From Duganella fentianensis (GTDB lineage: Bacteria > Pseudomonadota > Gammaproteobacteria > Burkholderiales > Burkholderiaceae_D), in assembly GCF_009857835.1 (NCBI RefSeq), contig NZ_WWCL01000002.1, positions 1,116,001-1,180,000 on the forward strand: a stretch of 64,000 nucleotides of DNA, written 5' to 3'. Numbering within the stretch: the first letter of the stretch is position 1; each line of letters starts with the position of its first letter. Under the pieces are notes generated by a model. The model had not been told where the DNA came from. It saw only the letters and a list, made by a program, of their open reading frames with translations, and ran no database searches. This document shows, piece after piece, positions 32,943 through 42,871 of this stretch. A program made the position numbers and the translations under genes.

Positions 32943-34619
32943 TTATTCGAGCAAGGCACGGGCCAGTATCTGGCCGTATGCCACATTTTCCGGCAGGCGC
33001 CCGTAGGCACCGCCGGGCGCGCAGCGTATGCGCGAGGCAATAAATGCCGATGATACATAAGCTGGCGCATGGCGCAACAGCAAACCCGCCTGCACGGCCA
33101 GCACGATGCGTTCGGCCAGCAGCCGCGCGCCCGCTTCGCTGCACTGCATATCGGCCAGCAAGGCGGCGCGGTAGGCACTGAAATCGGCGTCAGCGTCGCC
33201 GGCCAAGTCCAGCTCGGCCGCGAGCGCGGCGCGCGCGGCGCGCGCGGCAGGAGTTTTGCCCAACGCCCGCAGCAAGTCAAGGCACATCACATTGCCCGAG
33301 CCTTCCCAGATGGAATTGACGGGCAGTTCGCGGTACAGCCGTGCCAGCGGACTGTCTTCCACATAGCCGCTACCACCTATGACTTCCATGGCTTCGGCAC
33401 CGAAAGCAGGGCCGCGCTTGCAGATCCAGTATTTGCCGGCCGGCGTCAGCAGCCTTGCCAGCAGGGCCTGGGCCGGATCGCCGGCTTCGTCGAAGCAGCG
33501 CGCCAGCCGCATGGCAAACACCGTGGCCGCTTCCGATTCCAGCGCCAGATCGGCCAGCACATTCTGCATCAGCGGCTGTTCGCTCAGGTAGCGGCCAAAG
33601 GCTTTGCGCTGGCGCGCATGATGCAGCGCATGGGTCAGTGCCGCGCGCATCGCCCCGGCGCTGCCCAGTATGCAATCGAGCCGGGTATGGCTGCCCATTT
33701 CCAGTATGGTGGGCACGCCCCGTCCTGCTGCGCCGACCAGCCAGCCGTAGGCGCCGTTGAACTCCACTTCCGAGGATGCATTCGAGCGGTTGCCGACCTT
33801 GTTCTTCAGGCGCTGCACGCGGATGGCATTGCGTTCGCCATTCGGCAGATAGCGCGGCAGCAGCAGACAGGACAGCCCATGCCCGTCCGCAGTTTCCGTC
33901 TGCGCGAGGATCAGATGGGCGTCGCTCTGGGGCGCCGAAAAAAACCATTTATGGCCGACCACACGGTACACCCCCTCGCCGTCGGCACCGAACAGGGCCT
34001 GCGCTTCGGCCGGCGCCAGCGCCTGCGCCGTAGTGGTGTTGCTACGCACATCGGAACCACCCTGCTTTTCCGTCATGCCCATGCCGATCAGGGCACCATG
34101 CTTGTGCTCGATAGGCAGGGAACGGGGGTCATAGGTTCTGGAGAGGATCTTGGGCAGCCATCTGGCCGCCAGCTGCGGCGCCTGCCGCAGCGCCGGCACG
34201 CAGGCATAAGTCATCGTCACCGGACACTGGGAACCATTTTCCACCTGGCCGAACATCAGGTAGCGGGCTGCGCGCGCCACCTGCGCGCCATTGCCTTCCA
34301 GCCAGGGCGAGGCATGGGCACCACTCTCGATCAGCAGCCGCATCAGGCTATGCCAGGCCGGATGGAACTCCAGCTCGTCGATGCGCCGGCCACCCGCATC
34401 ATACTGTTGCAGCACGGGCGGGTACTGGTTGGCCAGCCGGCCCAGCTCCAGCACTTCGGCCTGCCCCAGCTGGGCGCCCAGCGCATACAGCGCCGCCTCG
34501 TCGTAGCCGCCGCCCTCGCGCACCAGCGCTTCACGCAGCGCAGTATCGATCTGATATAGATTCACATTGGCCAGCGGGGCCGCGGTATTGTGTACTTCAT
34601 GTGTGTCGTAGGCCTGCAT
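32943..34619 (-). CDS. aidB: AidB-like acyl-CoA dehydrogenase
   Basis: 558 residues, close to E. coli AidB (541). Contains QCPVTMTYACVPAL, TEKQGGSDVRSNTT and the C-terminal segment AMEVIGGSGYVEDSPLARLYRE, all characteristic of the AidB branch of acyl-CoA dehydrogenases. It carries FAD and is linked in E. coli to protection against alkylation damage. Here it forms a unit with a TetR gene and is divergent from a thiolase gene, so a role in acyl-CoA metabolism is plausible. Confidence 0.85.
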   Translation of the reverse strand: MQAYDTHEVHNTAAPLANVNLYQIDTALREALVREGGGYDEAALYALGAQLGQAEVLELGRLANQYPPVLQQYDAGGRRIDELEFHPAWHSLMRLLIESGAHASPWLEGNGAQVARAARYLMFGQVENGSQCPVTMTYACVPALRQAPQLAARWLPKILSRTYDPRSLPIEHKHGALIGMGMTEKQGGSDVRSNTTTAQALAPAEAQALFGADGEGVYRVVGHKWFFSAPQSDAHLILAQTETADGHGLSCLLLPRYLPNGERNAIRVQRLKNKVGNRSNASSEVEFNGAYGWLVGAAGRGVPTILEMGSHTRLDCILGSAGAMRAALTHALHHARQRKAFGRYLSEQPLMQNVLADLALESEAATVFAMRLARCFDEAGDPAQALLARLLTPAGKYWICKRGPAFGAEAMEVIGGSGYVEDSPLARLYRELPVNSIWEGSGNVMCLDLLRALGKTPAARAARAALAAELDLAGDADADFSAYRAALLADMQCSEAGARLLAERIVLAVQAGLLLRHAPAYVSSAFIASRIRCAPGGAYGRLPENVAYGQILARALLE

Positions 34620-34728
34620 GGTGTCTCCCGTAGTCGCGCTAGATGATCAGGGCCGCACGGCCAACCTTACGCCAGATTGGCACGCCTGTGCGCCGGATAG
34701 AATGGCCAGACTAGCCCAACAGGAACAT

Positions 34729-34748
34729 CAAAGCAAGCGCTTGCTTTG
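34729..34748. promoter_or_regulatory. Palindromic operator between aidB and the thiolase gene
   Basis: A perfect palindrome; half-site CAAAGCAAGC. It lies in the 173-base divergent gap, 45 bases before the thiolase start. Symmetry and placement fit the operator of the TetR protein encoded next to aidB. Confidence 0.75.
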
Positions 34749-34792
34749 TTGCGACCGCACATCTATGATGGTGGACCACCACAGGAGACCAC

Positions 34793-35995
34793 ATGGAACA
34801 CGCTTATGTGTTTGACGCCATCCGCACGCCGCGGGGCAAGGGCAAGAAAGACGGCAGCCTGCACAGCATCAAGGCCATCGATCTGGTCGCAGGCTTGATG
34901 CAGGCCCTGCAGCAGCGTCATCATCTCGACACGGCACAGATCGACGATGTCGTACTGGGCTGCGTCACGCCGGTCGGGGAACAGGGCGCGGATATTGCCA
35001 AAATCGCCGCACTGGCGGCCGGCTGGGACTGGAAAGTGGCGGGCGTGCAACTCAACCGTTTCTGCGCCTCCGGACTGGAAGCGGTCAATCTGGCGGCCCA
35101 GAAAGTGCGCTCCGGCTGGGAAGATCTGGTGGTGGCTGGCGGCGTAGAGTCCATGTCGCGGGTGGCCATGGGCAGTGACGGCGGCGCCTGGTCCAACGAT
35201 CCGGCCACCAGCCTGCGCACGGATTTCCTGCCGCAAGGCATAGGCGCCGATCTGATCGCCAGCCTCGATGGCTATAGCCGGACCCAGCTGGATGCCTACG
35301 CCGTGCGCTCCCAGCAGAAGGCTACGGCGGCGCAGGCAGCCGGACGCTTCCCCTCCATCGTGCCCGTGTGCGATCAGAACGGTGTGCTGGTGCTGGACCA
35401 TGACGAATTCATCAAGCCCGGCACCACGCTCGACACCCTGGCCGGCCTGAAGCCATCGTTCGCCCAGCTGGGCGCGCTGGGTTTCGACGTCCTCGCCCTG
35501 CAGCGCTACCCGCAGCTGCAGCAGGTAGAACATGTGCACACGGCCGGCAATTCCTCCGGCATTGTGGACGGTGCCGCACTGGCCCTGATCGGCAGCCGCA
35601 GTGCCGGCCAGCGGCTGGGCTTGCAGCCGCGCGCCCGCATCGTCGCCGCGGCCGTCACCGGCAGCGACCCTGCCATCATGCTGACGGGACCAGCGCCGGC
35701 GGCCCGCAAAGCCTTGCAAAAAGCGGGGCTGGACATTGCCGATATCGACCTGTTCGAAGTGAACGAAGCGTTTGCTTCGGTGGTACTGCGCTTCATGAAC
35801 GAACTGGGCGTGCCCGAGCACAAAGTCAACGTCAATGGCGGCGCCATCGCCCTCGGGCATCCGCTGGGCGCCACCGGCTGCATGCTGCTCGCCACCCTGC
35901 TCGACGAGCTGGAAGCGCGCCAGCTGCGGCGCGGCATGGTCACGCTGTGCGTGGGCGGCGGCATGGGCATCGCCACCATCATCGAACGGGTGTGA
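34793..35995 (+). CDS. Acetyl-CoA C-acetyltransferase (thiolase)
   Basis: 400 residues. The acyl-carrying Cys is in [13 protein letters not shown], the catalytic His in [15 protein letters not shown] and the second Cys in TLCVGGGMG. Thiolytic cleavage or condensation of acyl-CoA. Starts 45 bases after the operator-like palindrome, followed 11 bases on by a crotonase-like gene, so they form a beta-oxidation-like operon. Chain-length preference cannot be told. Confidence 0.93.
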   Translation: MEHAYVFDAIRTPRGKGKKDGSLHSIKAIDLVAGLMQALQQRHHLDTAQIDDVVLGCVTPVGEQGADIAKIAALAAGWDWKVAGVQLNRFCASGLEAVNLAAQKVRSGWEDLVVAGGVESMSRVAMGSDGGAWSNDPATSLRTDFLPQGIGADLIASLDGYSRTQLDAYAVRSQQKATAAQAAGRFPSIVPVCDQNGVLVLDHDEFIKPGTTLDTLAGLKPSFAQLGALGFDVLALQRYPQLQQVEHVHTAGNSSGIVDGAALALIGSRSAGQRLGLQPRARIVAAAVTGSDPAIMLTGPAPAARKALQKAGLDIADIDLFEVNEAFASVVLRFMNELGVPEHKVNVNGGAIALGHPLGATGCMLLATLLDELEARQLRRGMVTLCVGGGMGIATIIERV

Positions 35996-36006
35996 ACGGA
36001 GTCAGC

Positions 36007-36846
36007 ATGATCAAGATCGAACAACAGGCGCAACAATTACTGGTAACGCTGAGCAGCAACAGCATCAATCCCCTCAGCCGCAGCTGGCAACAAGCGCTAC
36101 AGGGCCTGCTCGACTCGCTCGAGCTGCAGGCCAGCCAGGGCGCACACAGCCTTCTGGTCCAGATCAGCTTCGACGCCAGCAAGGTGGACTACCAGCTTGC
36201 CCATCTGGCCGCGCTGACGCGCCAGCAGGCGCCCGACTGCATGCAGCTGCTGGCCAGCTACCATGCTTTATTGCGCCGGCTGGAGCGGCTGCCGATGCCC
36301 GTCGTCGCTGTTCTTGAAGGCGCGGTGTGCGGCCATGCCTGGGGCCTGGCGCTGGCCTGTCAGCGCCGCTACGCGCTCGGTAGCGGCAGCTACAGCCTGC
36401 CGCAAGCCACCTTGGGCGTTGCCCCCTGCGGCGGCGCACTGGTACGCACAGGGCGTCTGCTAGGGCTGCAAGCCGCCCTGCCTCTGCTGCTCGATGGGCG
36501 CGAGTGCGATAGCGCCACTGCCCTTCAGCTGGGCTTGCTACATGGAATAGCGGCCGATGCTGCCGCACTGGCCGGACAGCTGCAGCACTGCCGGCAGGCA
36601 GGCGCGCTACGCCAGCCTTGGGATGTAGCCCTCCCCGCTCTGCCCGGCGGCGCCATCGGCAGCCCGGCCAATCTGGCCTTCTTACAGCTGGCACCGGCAC
36701 GCCTGCGGGCCCGCCATGCGGCGCCAGCGCCGGCCGAACAGGCCATACTGTGCGCGCTGGCCGAGGGCATGCTGGTAGATTTCGACACTGCCGTGCTGAT
36801 CGAAAGTCGCTATTTCTGCCAGTCCGCCATCGCCTATCAGGCTTAG
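36007..36846 (+). CDS. Crotonase-like protein lacking the usual catalytic glutamates
   Basis: 279 residues from ATG 36007. The fold is that of enoyl-CoA hydratase: PMPVVAVLEGAVCGHAWGLALACQRRYAL and YSLPQATLGVAPCGGALVR. In active hydratases the first region has GGGCE and the second LPE; here they are GHAWG and LPQ, so both catalytic Glu positions appear replaced. It is therefore likely a non-hydratase, perhaps a scaffold or a different isomerase. Operon partner of the thiolase. Confidence 0.8.
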   Translation: MIKIEQQAQQLLVTLSSNSINPLSRSWQQALQGLLDSLELQASQGAHSLLVQISFDASKVDYQLAHLAALTRQQAPDCMQLLASYHALLRRLERLPMPVVAVLEGAVCGHAWGLALACQRRYALGSGSYSLPQATLGVAPCGGALVRTGRLLGLQAALPLLLDGRECDSATALQLGLLHGIAADAAALAGQLQHCRQAGALRQPWDVALPALPGGAIGSPANLAFLQLAPARLRARHAAPAPAEQAILCALAEGMLVDFDTAVLIESRYFCQSAIAYQA

Positions 36847-37120
36847 GCCCATGTTTGTCCAGAACAATTACATTTAACTTTCAATCAATAGAAAAATCGC
36901 AATTTTCAGTGCAAAAACCCCGTTTCAGTGCCGAGAAAAGGCGTTTTTTCACTCTGGACGATGTTTTTTTCAGCACGAATGTATGAAAACAAAAAAAGTC
37001 TTAAAGATATTGTCATTTTTCATGTAATTTCACCGCTATCAGTGATACATTGCGCTCTGGTGTAGCCATACTTGTGCTGGCGCCCTACCGGCATAAAAAC
37101 TGAAAGATTAAAATCACGCG
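36847..37120. other. Intergenic AT-rich region
   Basis: 270 bases, unusually A/T-rich for the host part, with several poly-A and poly-T runs near 36890-37000. No gene or clear terminator; it probably contains the promoter of the GGDEF/EAL gene. Confidence 0.4.
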
Positions 37121-38845
37121 ATGTACTCCAGTATTCCCGTCCCGTCTCCGCGACATGAATTGGATAACCTCATGGAGGAGGCTGGCGACGTTGTATTCCG
37201 CGTCAGTCCCGAAGGACAGATACTGTTTGCCAGCCACCGCGCCGTCCAGCTGATCGCCGCGCAAGCGCCGCTGGCCGGCACGGCACTGCTGCAACTGCTT
37301 ACCGAAGATGACCGCCCGGCCCTGCAGTCGGCCCTCAACGACGTGCTGGCCGGCGAGCCGGGGCGCCTGTTCGAAAGCCGCCTCAAGTGTGCGCAGTGCG
37401 AAACCCCGTTCGAATTGCGCCTGTCCTGCTACGCCAACCAGCAAGGTTTAAAAGAGCTGCTGGTGATAGGCCGGAATATGGAGCAGCAGCGCGCCACCGA
37501 AGAACGGCTGCGCCACATGGCCACCCACGATGCCCTGACCGAACTGCCTAACCGGCTGCTGCTGTCGGACCGCATCCGCATGGTAATCGCCAATGCGCGC
37601 CGCTCGGGCCAGAGCTTTTCCGTCGCCTGCATAGGGCTGGACGGCTTCAAGAAAGTCAACGATGGCCTGGGCCACCCGATAGGCGACGCGGTGCTGCGGA
37701 CGGCCGCCGCCCGCCTGCGCAAGACCTTGCGCGACAGCGACACCCTGGCCCGTGTGGGCGGCGACGAATTCGTCGCCATTTTGCCCGGCACGGCCACAGA
37801 AGCCCAGATCAAACTGGTAACGGGACGTTTGATTGCCACCCTGCAGTCGCCGTTCGAAATCGACAGCCACACCATCTATGTGGGCGCCTCGGTCGGCGTG
37901 GCCGTATATCCCCAGCATGCGGAAGAAGAAGCCCGCCTGCTGGCACTGGCCGACGTGGCCATGTCGCGCGCCAAGGAAACCGGCAAAGCCCGTTGCGTGG
38001 TCTACAGCCCGAGCGAGTCCGAGCCGCCCGAACATGATATTTCGCTGGAAGCGGCCATGTTCCAGGCTGTGCGCGAAGGCGAGTTCCTGCTGTTCTACCA
38101 GCCCATCGTGGACGCGCGCACGCGCGAGATCCAGGGTTTCGAAACGCTGATGCGCTGGAAGCATCCGACCCTGGGCATGGTGCCCCCGGCCCGCTTTATT
38201 CCGATTGCCGAAACCAACGGCCTGATCAACCTGCTGGGCGCCTGGGCACTCAAAGCTGCCTGCGTACAGCTGAAACAGTTCGAGGAAGTGGCCAAGCGCC
38301 CCCTCTACATTTCGGTGAATATCAGCCCGCGGCAGTTCCGCAATGACAAATTTCTGGACGTGCTGGACGATGCAATCGCCTTCTCCGGCTTACAAGGTGA
38401 GCAATTGGTTCTAGAAATTACAGAGGGCACGCTGATGGTCGATCCGGTGCATGCCGAGTCCATCCTGTCCAAAATGGCCGAACGCAAGGCGCGCATCGCG
38501 ATTGACGATTTCGGCACCGGCTATTCCTCGCTGGCCTATCTCAAGCGTTTCCCCATTTCGGTGCTGAAGATAGACCGCACCTTTATCCGCGACCTGCCGA
38601 CTTCCGAAAAAGATGCGGCGATCTGCAATGCGGTACTCGATCTGGCCAAGCACCTGGACCTGTCCGTGGTGGCGGAAGGGGTAGAGACGGAAGACCAGCT
38701 GGCCTATCTGCAACAGCGCGGCTGCCAGTACATCCAGGGTTATCTGACCGGCAAACCGATGGCGGCGAATATCGCCATGGCAGCGCTGCGCGAAAGCATG
38801 CACCTGAAAATCATCCAGCCTGATTTGCGACAGGTGAACAAATGA
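37121..38845 (+). CDS. PAS-GGDEF-EAL c-di-GMP protein
   Basis: 574 residues. N-terminal PAS-like region (about 15-115), then a GGDEF domain with RVGGDEFVAILPG (about 205-220) and an upstream RxxD inhibition site (RDSD), then EAL with FETLMRWKHP, EITEGTLM, AIDDFGTGYSSL and VVAEGVET. The GGDEF motif is intact, so it can make c-di-GMP. The EAL signature is ETL in place of EAL, a change that may or may not abolish hydrolysis. It overlaps the HDOD gene by 4 bases, so the two are coupled. Confidence 0.92.
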   Translation: MYSSIPVPSPRHELDNLMEEAGDVVFRVSPEGQILFASHRAVQLIAAQAPLAGTALLQLLTEDDRPALQSALNDVLAGEPGRLFESRLKCAQCETPFELRLSCYANQQGLKELLVIGRNMEQQRATEERLRHMATHDALTELPNRLLLSDRIRMVIANARRSGQSFSVACIGLDGFKKVNDGLGHPIGDAVLRTAAARLRKTLRDSDTLARVGGDEFVAILPGTATEAQIKLVTGRLIATLQSPFEIDSHTIYVGASVGVAVYPQHAEEEARLLALADVAMSRAKETGKARCVVYSPSESEPPEHDISLEAAMFQAVREGEFLLFYQPIVDARTREIQGFETLMRWKHPTLGMVPPARFIPIAETNGLINLLGAWALKAACVQLKQFEEVAKRPLYISVNISPRQFRNDKFLDVLDDAIAFSGLQGEQLVLEITEGTLMVDPVHAESILSKMAERKARIAIDDFGTGYSSLAYLKRFPISVLKIDRTFIRDLPTSEKDAAICNAVLDLAKHLDLSVVAEGVETEDQLAYLQQRGCQYIQGYLTGKPMAANIAMAALRESMHLKIIQPDLRQVNK

Positions 38846-40329
38846 GCGTGCGCAGTACAGGTAACGCGCTGGGCGACGCCACCCTGGCCACGCTGTGGGA
38901 AAGCACGCGCCGGCGCGGCGATATGCCGGGCTTTGCCAAGGCCATCAGCTCCATCCTCGGCGCCATGCGCGGCGAGGACGAGCAGGAATTCAATATGACG
39001 CGCACGGTGCTGTCCGACCCAGTGCTGACCCAGAAAGTCCTGCGCCTGGCCAATAGCGGCATGTATGCTGCCTTCGGCCAGCATATCAGCACCGTCTCCA
39101 AAGCCGTGCAAGTGCTGGGCACCGATGCCATCGGCCATCTGGCGCTGGGCCTGAAGCTGATCGAAGAACTGTCCGGCGGCTCCTCCGATGCCACGGCCTC
39201 GCATGTGGAAATGGAAAAGGCGGTGCTGGCCGGCATCGTCGCCCAGCAGATCGCCAATACGGCGCAGAGCCGCCATGGCGAAGAAGCCGTGGTGTGCTCC
39301 ATGCTGCACACGCTGGGCCGCATGATGCTGACCTATTACATGCCGGAACGCTGGCATGAAATCCAGCGCAGTGCGGCGCAGGAAAACTGCGATGTGGAAG
39401 CCATCGCACCCAAGCTGCTGGGGCTGGGCCTCGATGAAATCGGCCATGCCGCCGCCCTGCACTGGGGCCTGCCGGCCGGCCTGATCAACGGCATGCGCAA
39501 GCTGACGCCGCCCGAAGCGGGCAGCGAAATCAGCACTTCGGACTGGATCGCCGGCCTGTCCACCATGTCGGCCGCCTGTGCCGAATCGCTGTGGAATGAT
39601 GACGAGGCTGGCGCTGCCGCTGTGGCACAGCTGGCCGACGCCTATTCGGCCATGCTGGGCGTGCTGCCGGAAAAACTGATGGGCGCCATCGAACAGGCCA
39701 AAGTAGTGGCGGCCAACGACCTGACCATAGCCCCCCTGTCTAAGCCGGCCGAACGGCGCGCCAAGGCGCTGGCCCGCACCCGTCAGCGCGATGCCGGCAA
39801 CAAGATACTGCTCAGCGGTCTGGCCGATATGCGCGACATGATGCATACCGCCAATCCGGGCCAGATGGTGCAGATCGCGCTGGAGACCGTGTTCAAGGGA
39901 CTGGAGTTCTCGCGCGCGCTGGCTTTTGTACGCAACCGCAAGGATAACCAGTATGCGGCCAAGATCGGCTTCGGCAACGACATCCGAGAAATCCTGCCCA
40001 AGCTGGTGTTCGAGGACGCCTATCAGCCGAATGTGTTCCACGCCGCCTTGAACAGCGACCGCGTGATCTTCATCGAGAATGCGCGTGATGCCAAGTTCGC
40101 TGCCAAGCTGCCGGACTGGTGGCGCGACACCCTGTCGGCCGCGCACAGCTTCGTGATTCTGCCCCTGTCCGCCAATGGCCAGTCGGCCGGTTTCCTGTAC
40201 GGCGACTGGGATGACAGCTTCCCGCCTATCGAACTGAGCCAGACCGAATTCGGCCTGCTCAACGATATGCGTGCGCTGGTGGTACGGGCTGTGCTCAAGC
40301 GCCATCTACAGGAAGTGGTCAGCAAATAA
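38842..40329 (+). CDS. HDOD-domain signalling protein
   Basis: 495 residues. The HDOD domain covers about 25-235 (LSDPVLTQKVLRLANSGMY ... VGTDAIGHLALGL-like ... CSMLHTLGRMMLTYYMPERW). The C-terminal half from about 310 resembles a GAF domain (MVQIALETVFKGLEFSRALAF). HDOD proteins regulate signalling pathways without known catalysis. Coupled to the GGDEF/EAL gene, so it is probably part of the same c-di-GMP output. Confidence 0.88.
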   Translation: MSVRSTGNALGDATLATLWESTRRRGDMPGFAKAISSILGAMRGEDEQEFNMTRTVLSDPVLTQKVLRLANSGMYAAFGQHISTVSKAVQVLGTDAIGHLALGLKLIEELSGGSSDATASHVEMEKAVLAGIVAQQIANTAQSRHGEEAVVCSMLHTLGRMMLTYYMPERWHEIQRSAAQENCDVEAIAPKLLGLGLDEIGHAAALHWGLPAGLINGMRKLTPPEAGSEISTSDWIAGLSTMSAACAESLWNDDEAGAAAVAQLADAYSAMLGVLPEKLMGAIEQAKVVAANDLTIAPLSKPAERRAKALARTRQRDAGNKILLSGLADMRDMMHTANPGQMVQIALETVFKGLEFSRALAFVRNRKDNQYAAKIGFGNDIREILPKLVFEDAYQPNVFHAALNSDRVIFIENARDAKFAAKLPDWWRDTLSAAHSFVILPLSANGQSAGFLYGDWDDSFPPIELSQTEFGLLNDMRALVVRAVLKRHLQEVVSK

Positions 40330-40367
40330 GACCGCCACTCAGCGGCCCCAGTCGTTCCGCCCCGCGG

Positions 40368-41519
40368 CTAGTGGCCGTCGTGCTGCTGCCAGCGGGCCGA
40401 CAGCATGGCCGCGCCCAGCGATAGCAGACACAGCAGCGCTGCCACGTAATACACCGAGGAAGGCCCGGCTGCCTGCCACCACTGGGCCAGGAACAGCCCG
40501 CCCAGCGATCCGCCTATACCATAGGACAAGCTCATGTACAGCGCCTGCCCCCTAGCCTGCAAGGGACCGGAAAACCAGCGCTGCAGCGTCATCACGGACG
40601 AGGAATGATGCAGCGCAAAGGTGGCCGCGTGCATCAGTTGCGCCACGATCAGCAGCCACAGCAGATGAGCCGCCATGCCTATCATGACAAAGCGCGCCAC
40701 CGCCAGCAGCAGGGTCAGATACATCAGCTGCATGGGACGCCAGCGCCGGAACAGAGGCGCCTGGAAATAGAACAGCGCCACTTCGGCCAGCACACCCAGC
40801 GACCACATGGCACCTATCACCGTCTTGCTATAGCCGTTACGCTCCAGATACAGCGAATAGAAGGTGTAGAGCGACGTATGGGCCGCCACCATCAGTGCCG
40901 TCGAGGCGAAGAAGGCGATCACTTCACGCCGTCGCAGCAGTGTCAGCAGCGGCAGCGGCGCTTCCTGGTGGCGGTGGCGCGGCACATCATGCAGGCGGAA
41001 CGCTGCCACGATGGTCAGCACCAGCAAGCCCGCCGCAATGGTAGGCAGGGCCACGATGCCGTAGTGGTCTAGCGCGTAGGCCGACGCGGAGACCGCCACG
41101 ATGAAGCCTATCGAACCCCACATGCGGATGCGGCCGTAATGGGTCAGATCGCCGCGCATTTCCGACAGCATCAGCGCTTCGCAGATGGGCGCCTGGCCGC
41201 TGGTGAACAGATTCAGCACCACCATGGCCAGCATGAAGTGGCCGAACGTGGAGCCGATAAAGAAGCCGGAGAAACCGATCAGCGCGGCGAAGCCGGCCAC
41301 GCGCAGCACGGTGACGCGGCGGTCGTAATGGTCAGCGACATAGCCCCAGACGTTGGGGCCGATGATGCGCAGCACCTGTATCATCGACATCAGCACACCG
41401 ATCTGCGCCACCGTCATACCGTGCTCGGCAAAGAACAGCGTAGCGTAAGTGGACCAGGTTCCTGCGTGGGCGTAGTAGCAGAAGAGGAATAAGGCGAAGC
41501 TGAAGGCCTGGGCCGGCAC
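40368..41519 (-). CDS. MFS transporter (HcaT-like)
   Basis: 383 residues, about 12 membrane segments. The start (FSFALFLFCYYAHAGTWSTYATLFFAEHGMT) and the loop RIRMWGSIGFIV match the MFS_1-like group that includes phenylpropionate permease HcaT. Substrate not known. It follows aroC on the same strand with only 3 bases between, so they are co-transcribed. Confidence 0.85.
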   Translation of the reverse strand: MPAQAFSFALFLFCYYAHAGTWSTYATLFFAEHGMTVAQIGVLMSMIQVLRIIGPNVWGYVADHYDRRVTVLRVAGFAALIGFSGFFIGSTFGHFMLAMVVLNLFTSGQAPICEALMLSEMRGDLTHYGRIRMWGSIGFIVAVSASAYALDHYGIVALPTIAAGLLVLTIVAAFRLHDVPRHRHQEAPLPLLTLLRRREVIAFFASTALMVAAHTSLYTFYSLYLERNGYSKTVIGAMWSLGVLAEVALFYFQAPLFRRWRPMQLMYLTLLLAVARFVMIGMAAHLLWLLIVAQLMHAATFALHHSSSVMTLQRWFSGPLQARGQALYMSLSYGIGGSLGGLFLAQWWQAAGPSSVYYVAALLCLLSLGAAMLSARWQQHDGH

Positions 41520-41522
41520 CGC

Positions 41523-42620
41523 TTACGGCGCGATGTTAGGCGTGTGCACCTTGACGTCGCCACACTGGGCGCGGTGCATCAGCGCGTGATCCATCAGGAC
41601 CAGTGCCAGCATGGCTTCGGCGATAGGCGTCGCGCGTATGCCCACGCAGGGGTCGTGGCGGCCAAAAGTCTCCACCATGACGGGATTGCCATCCTTGTCG
41701 ATGGACTGGCGCGGCGTGCGGATGGACGACGTGGGCTTGATGGCGATCGAGACGGTGATATCCTGCCCCGTCGAAATGCCACCCAGTACGCCACCGGCGT
41801 TATTGCCGATAAAGCCTTGCGGCGTCAGCTGGTCGCCATGCTCGCTGCCCTTCTGCACCACCGACTGGAAACCGGCGCCGATCTCCACGCCCTTCACGGC
41901 ATTGATGCCCATCATGGCATAGGCAATGTCGGCATCGAGCTTGTCGTAAATAGGCTGGCCCAGACCGACGGGAATATTCTGTGCGATCACATCGATTTTG
42001 GCACCGATGGAATCGCCATCCTTGCGCAGCGCATCCATGGCCGCTTCCATGCGCGCGATCAGTTCGGCATCGCCGCTGGCGGCGAAGAAGGGATTGTTGG
42101 GCACATGGGCCCAGTCCTGGAACGGCACCACGATGTCGCCCAGCTGGCTCATGCAGCCTTTGAAGACGGTGCCGTACTGCTGCTGCAGCCACTTCTTGGC
42201 GATGGCGGCTGCCCCCACCACCGGCGCCGTCAGGCGGGCCGAGGAGCGGCCGCCGCCGCGCGGGTCGCGCACGCCATACTTGTGCCAGTAGGTGTAGTCG
42301 GCGTGGCCGGGACGGAAGCTCTCGGCGATATTGCCGTAATCCTTGCTGCGCTGGTCTTCGTTGCGGATCAGCAGCGCAATCGGCGTCCCCGTGGTCACGC
42401 CCTGATACACGCCAGACAGAATTTCCACCGTATCCGATTCCTGCCGCTGCGTCACGTGGCGCGAGGTGCCGGGCTTGCGGCGGTCCAGTTCCGGCTGGAT
42501 ATCGGCTTCCGTCAGTGGCAGTCCCGGTGGGCAGCCATCGATCACGCAGCCGATAGCCGGGCCGTGCGACTCACCAAAGGTTGTAACGGAAAACAATTTA
42601 CCAAAAGTATTACCGGACAT
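41523..42620 (-). CDS. aroC: Chorismate synthase
   Basis: 365 residues. Signatures [33 protein letters not shown] and [14 protein letters not shown] are present. Uses reduced FMN to convert EPSP to chorismate, the last step of the shikimate pathway. Confidence 0.97.
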   Translation of the reverse strand: MSGNTFGKLFSVTTFGESHGPAIGCVIDGCPPGLPLTEADIQPELDRRKPGTSRHVTQRQESDTVEILSGVYQGVTTGTPIALLIRNEDQRSKDYGNIAESFRPGHADYTYWHKYGVRDPRGGGRSSARLTAPVVGAAAIAKKWLQQQYGTVFKGCMSQLGDIVVPFQDWAHVPNNPFFAASGDAELIARMEAAMDALRKDGDSIGAKIDVIAQNIPVGLGQPIYDKLDADIAYAMMGINAVKGVEIGAGFQSVVQKGSEHGDQLTPQGFIGNNAGGVLGGISTGQDITVSIAIKPTSSIRTPRQSIDKDGNPVMVETFGRHDPCVGIRATPIAEAMLALVLMDHALMHRAQCGDVKVHTPNIAP

Positions 42621-42871
42621 AGGAAGAGAATCTTTGGAAAAAGGTGGAGAATTCCGTATTCTACCAGCCCGCGCCCTCCTATGCCGTGCTTAGAAATTAA
42701 TTTCCACAAAGCAATTTTTCCTTGGTAGAATTCCTGATGATGCAAGAAAATTCAACAGCGTTGCACACTGCCCCACAGGTGACGTGCAAATGCATAGGAA
42801 AACTGCATTCTTTTTGACAATTCACTATATACTGAACCGAAGAACACCGAGCAATCCTGGAGAAGCGACAC

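Noticed and set aside
38740..40305. Long minus-strand frame opposite the HDOD gene
   Set aside because: Antisense shadow of a GC-rich coding region; the HDOD gene on the plus strand has clear domain sequence.
42814..42840. Promoter TTGACA with TATACT before the response-regulator gene
   Set aside because: The two hexamers are only about 8 bases apart, which does not fit a sigma-70 promoter.
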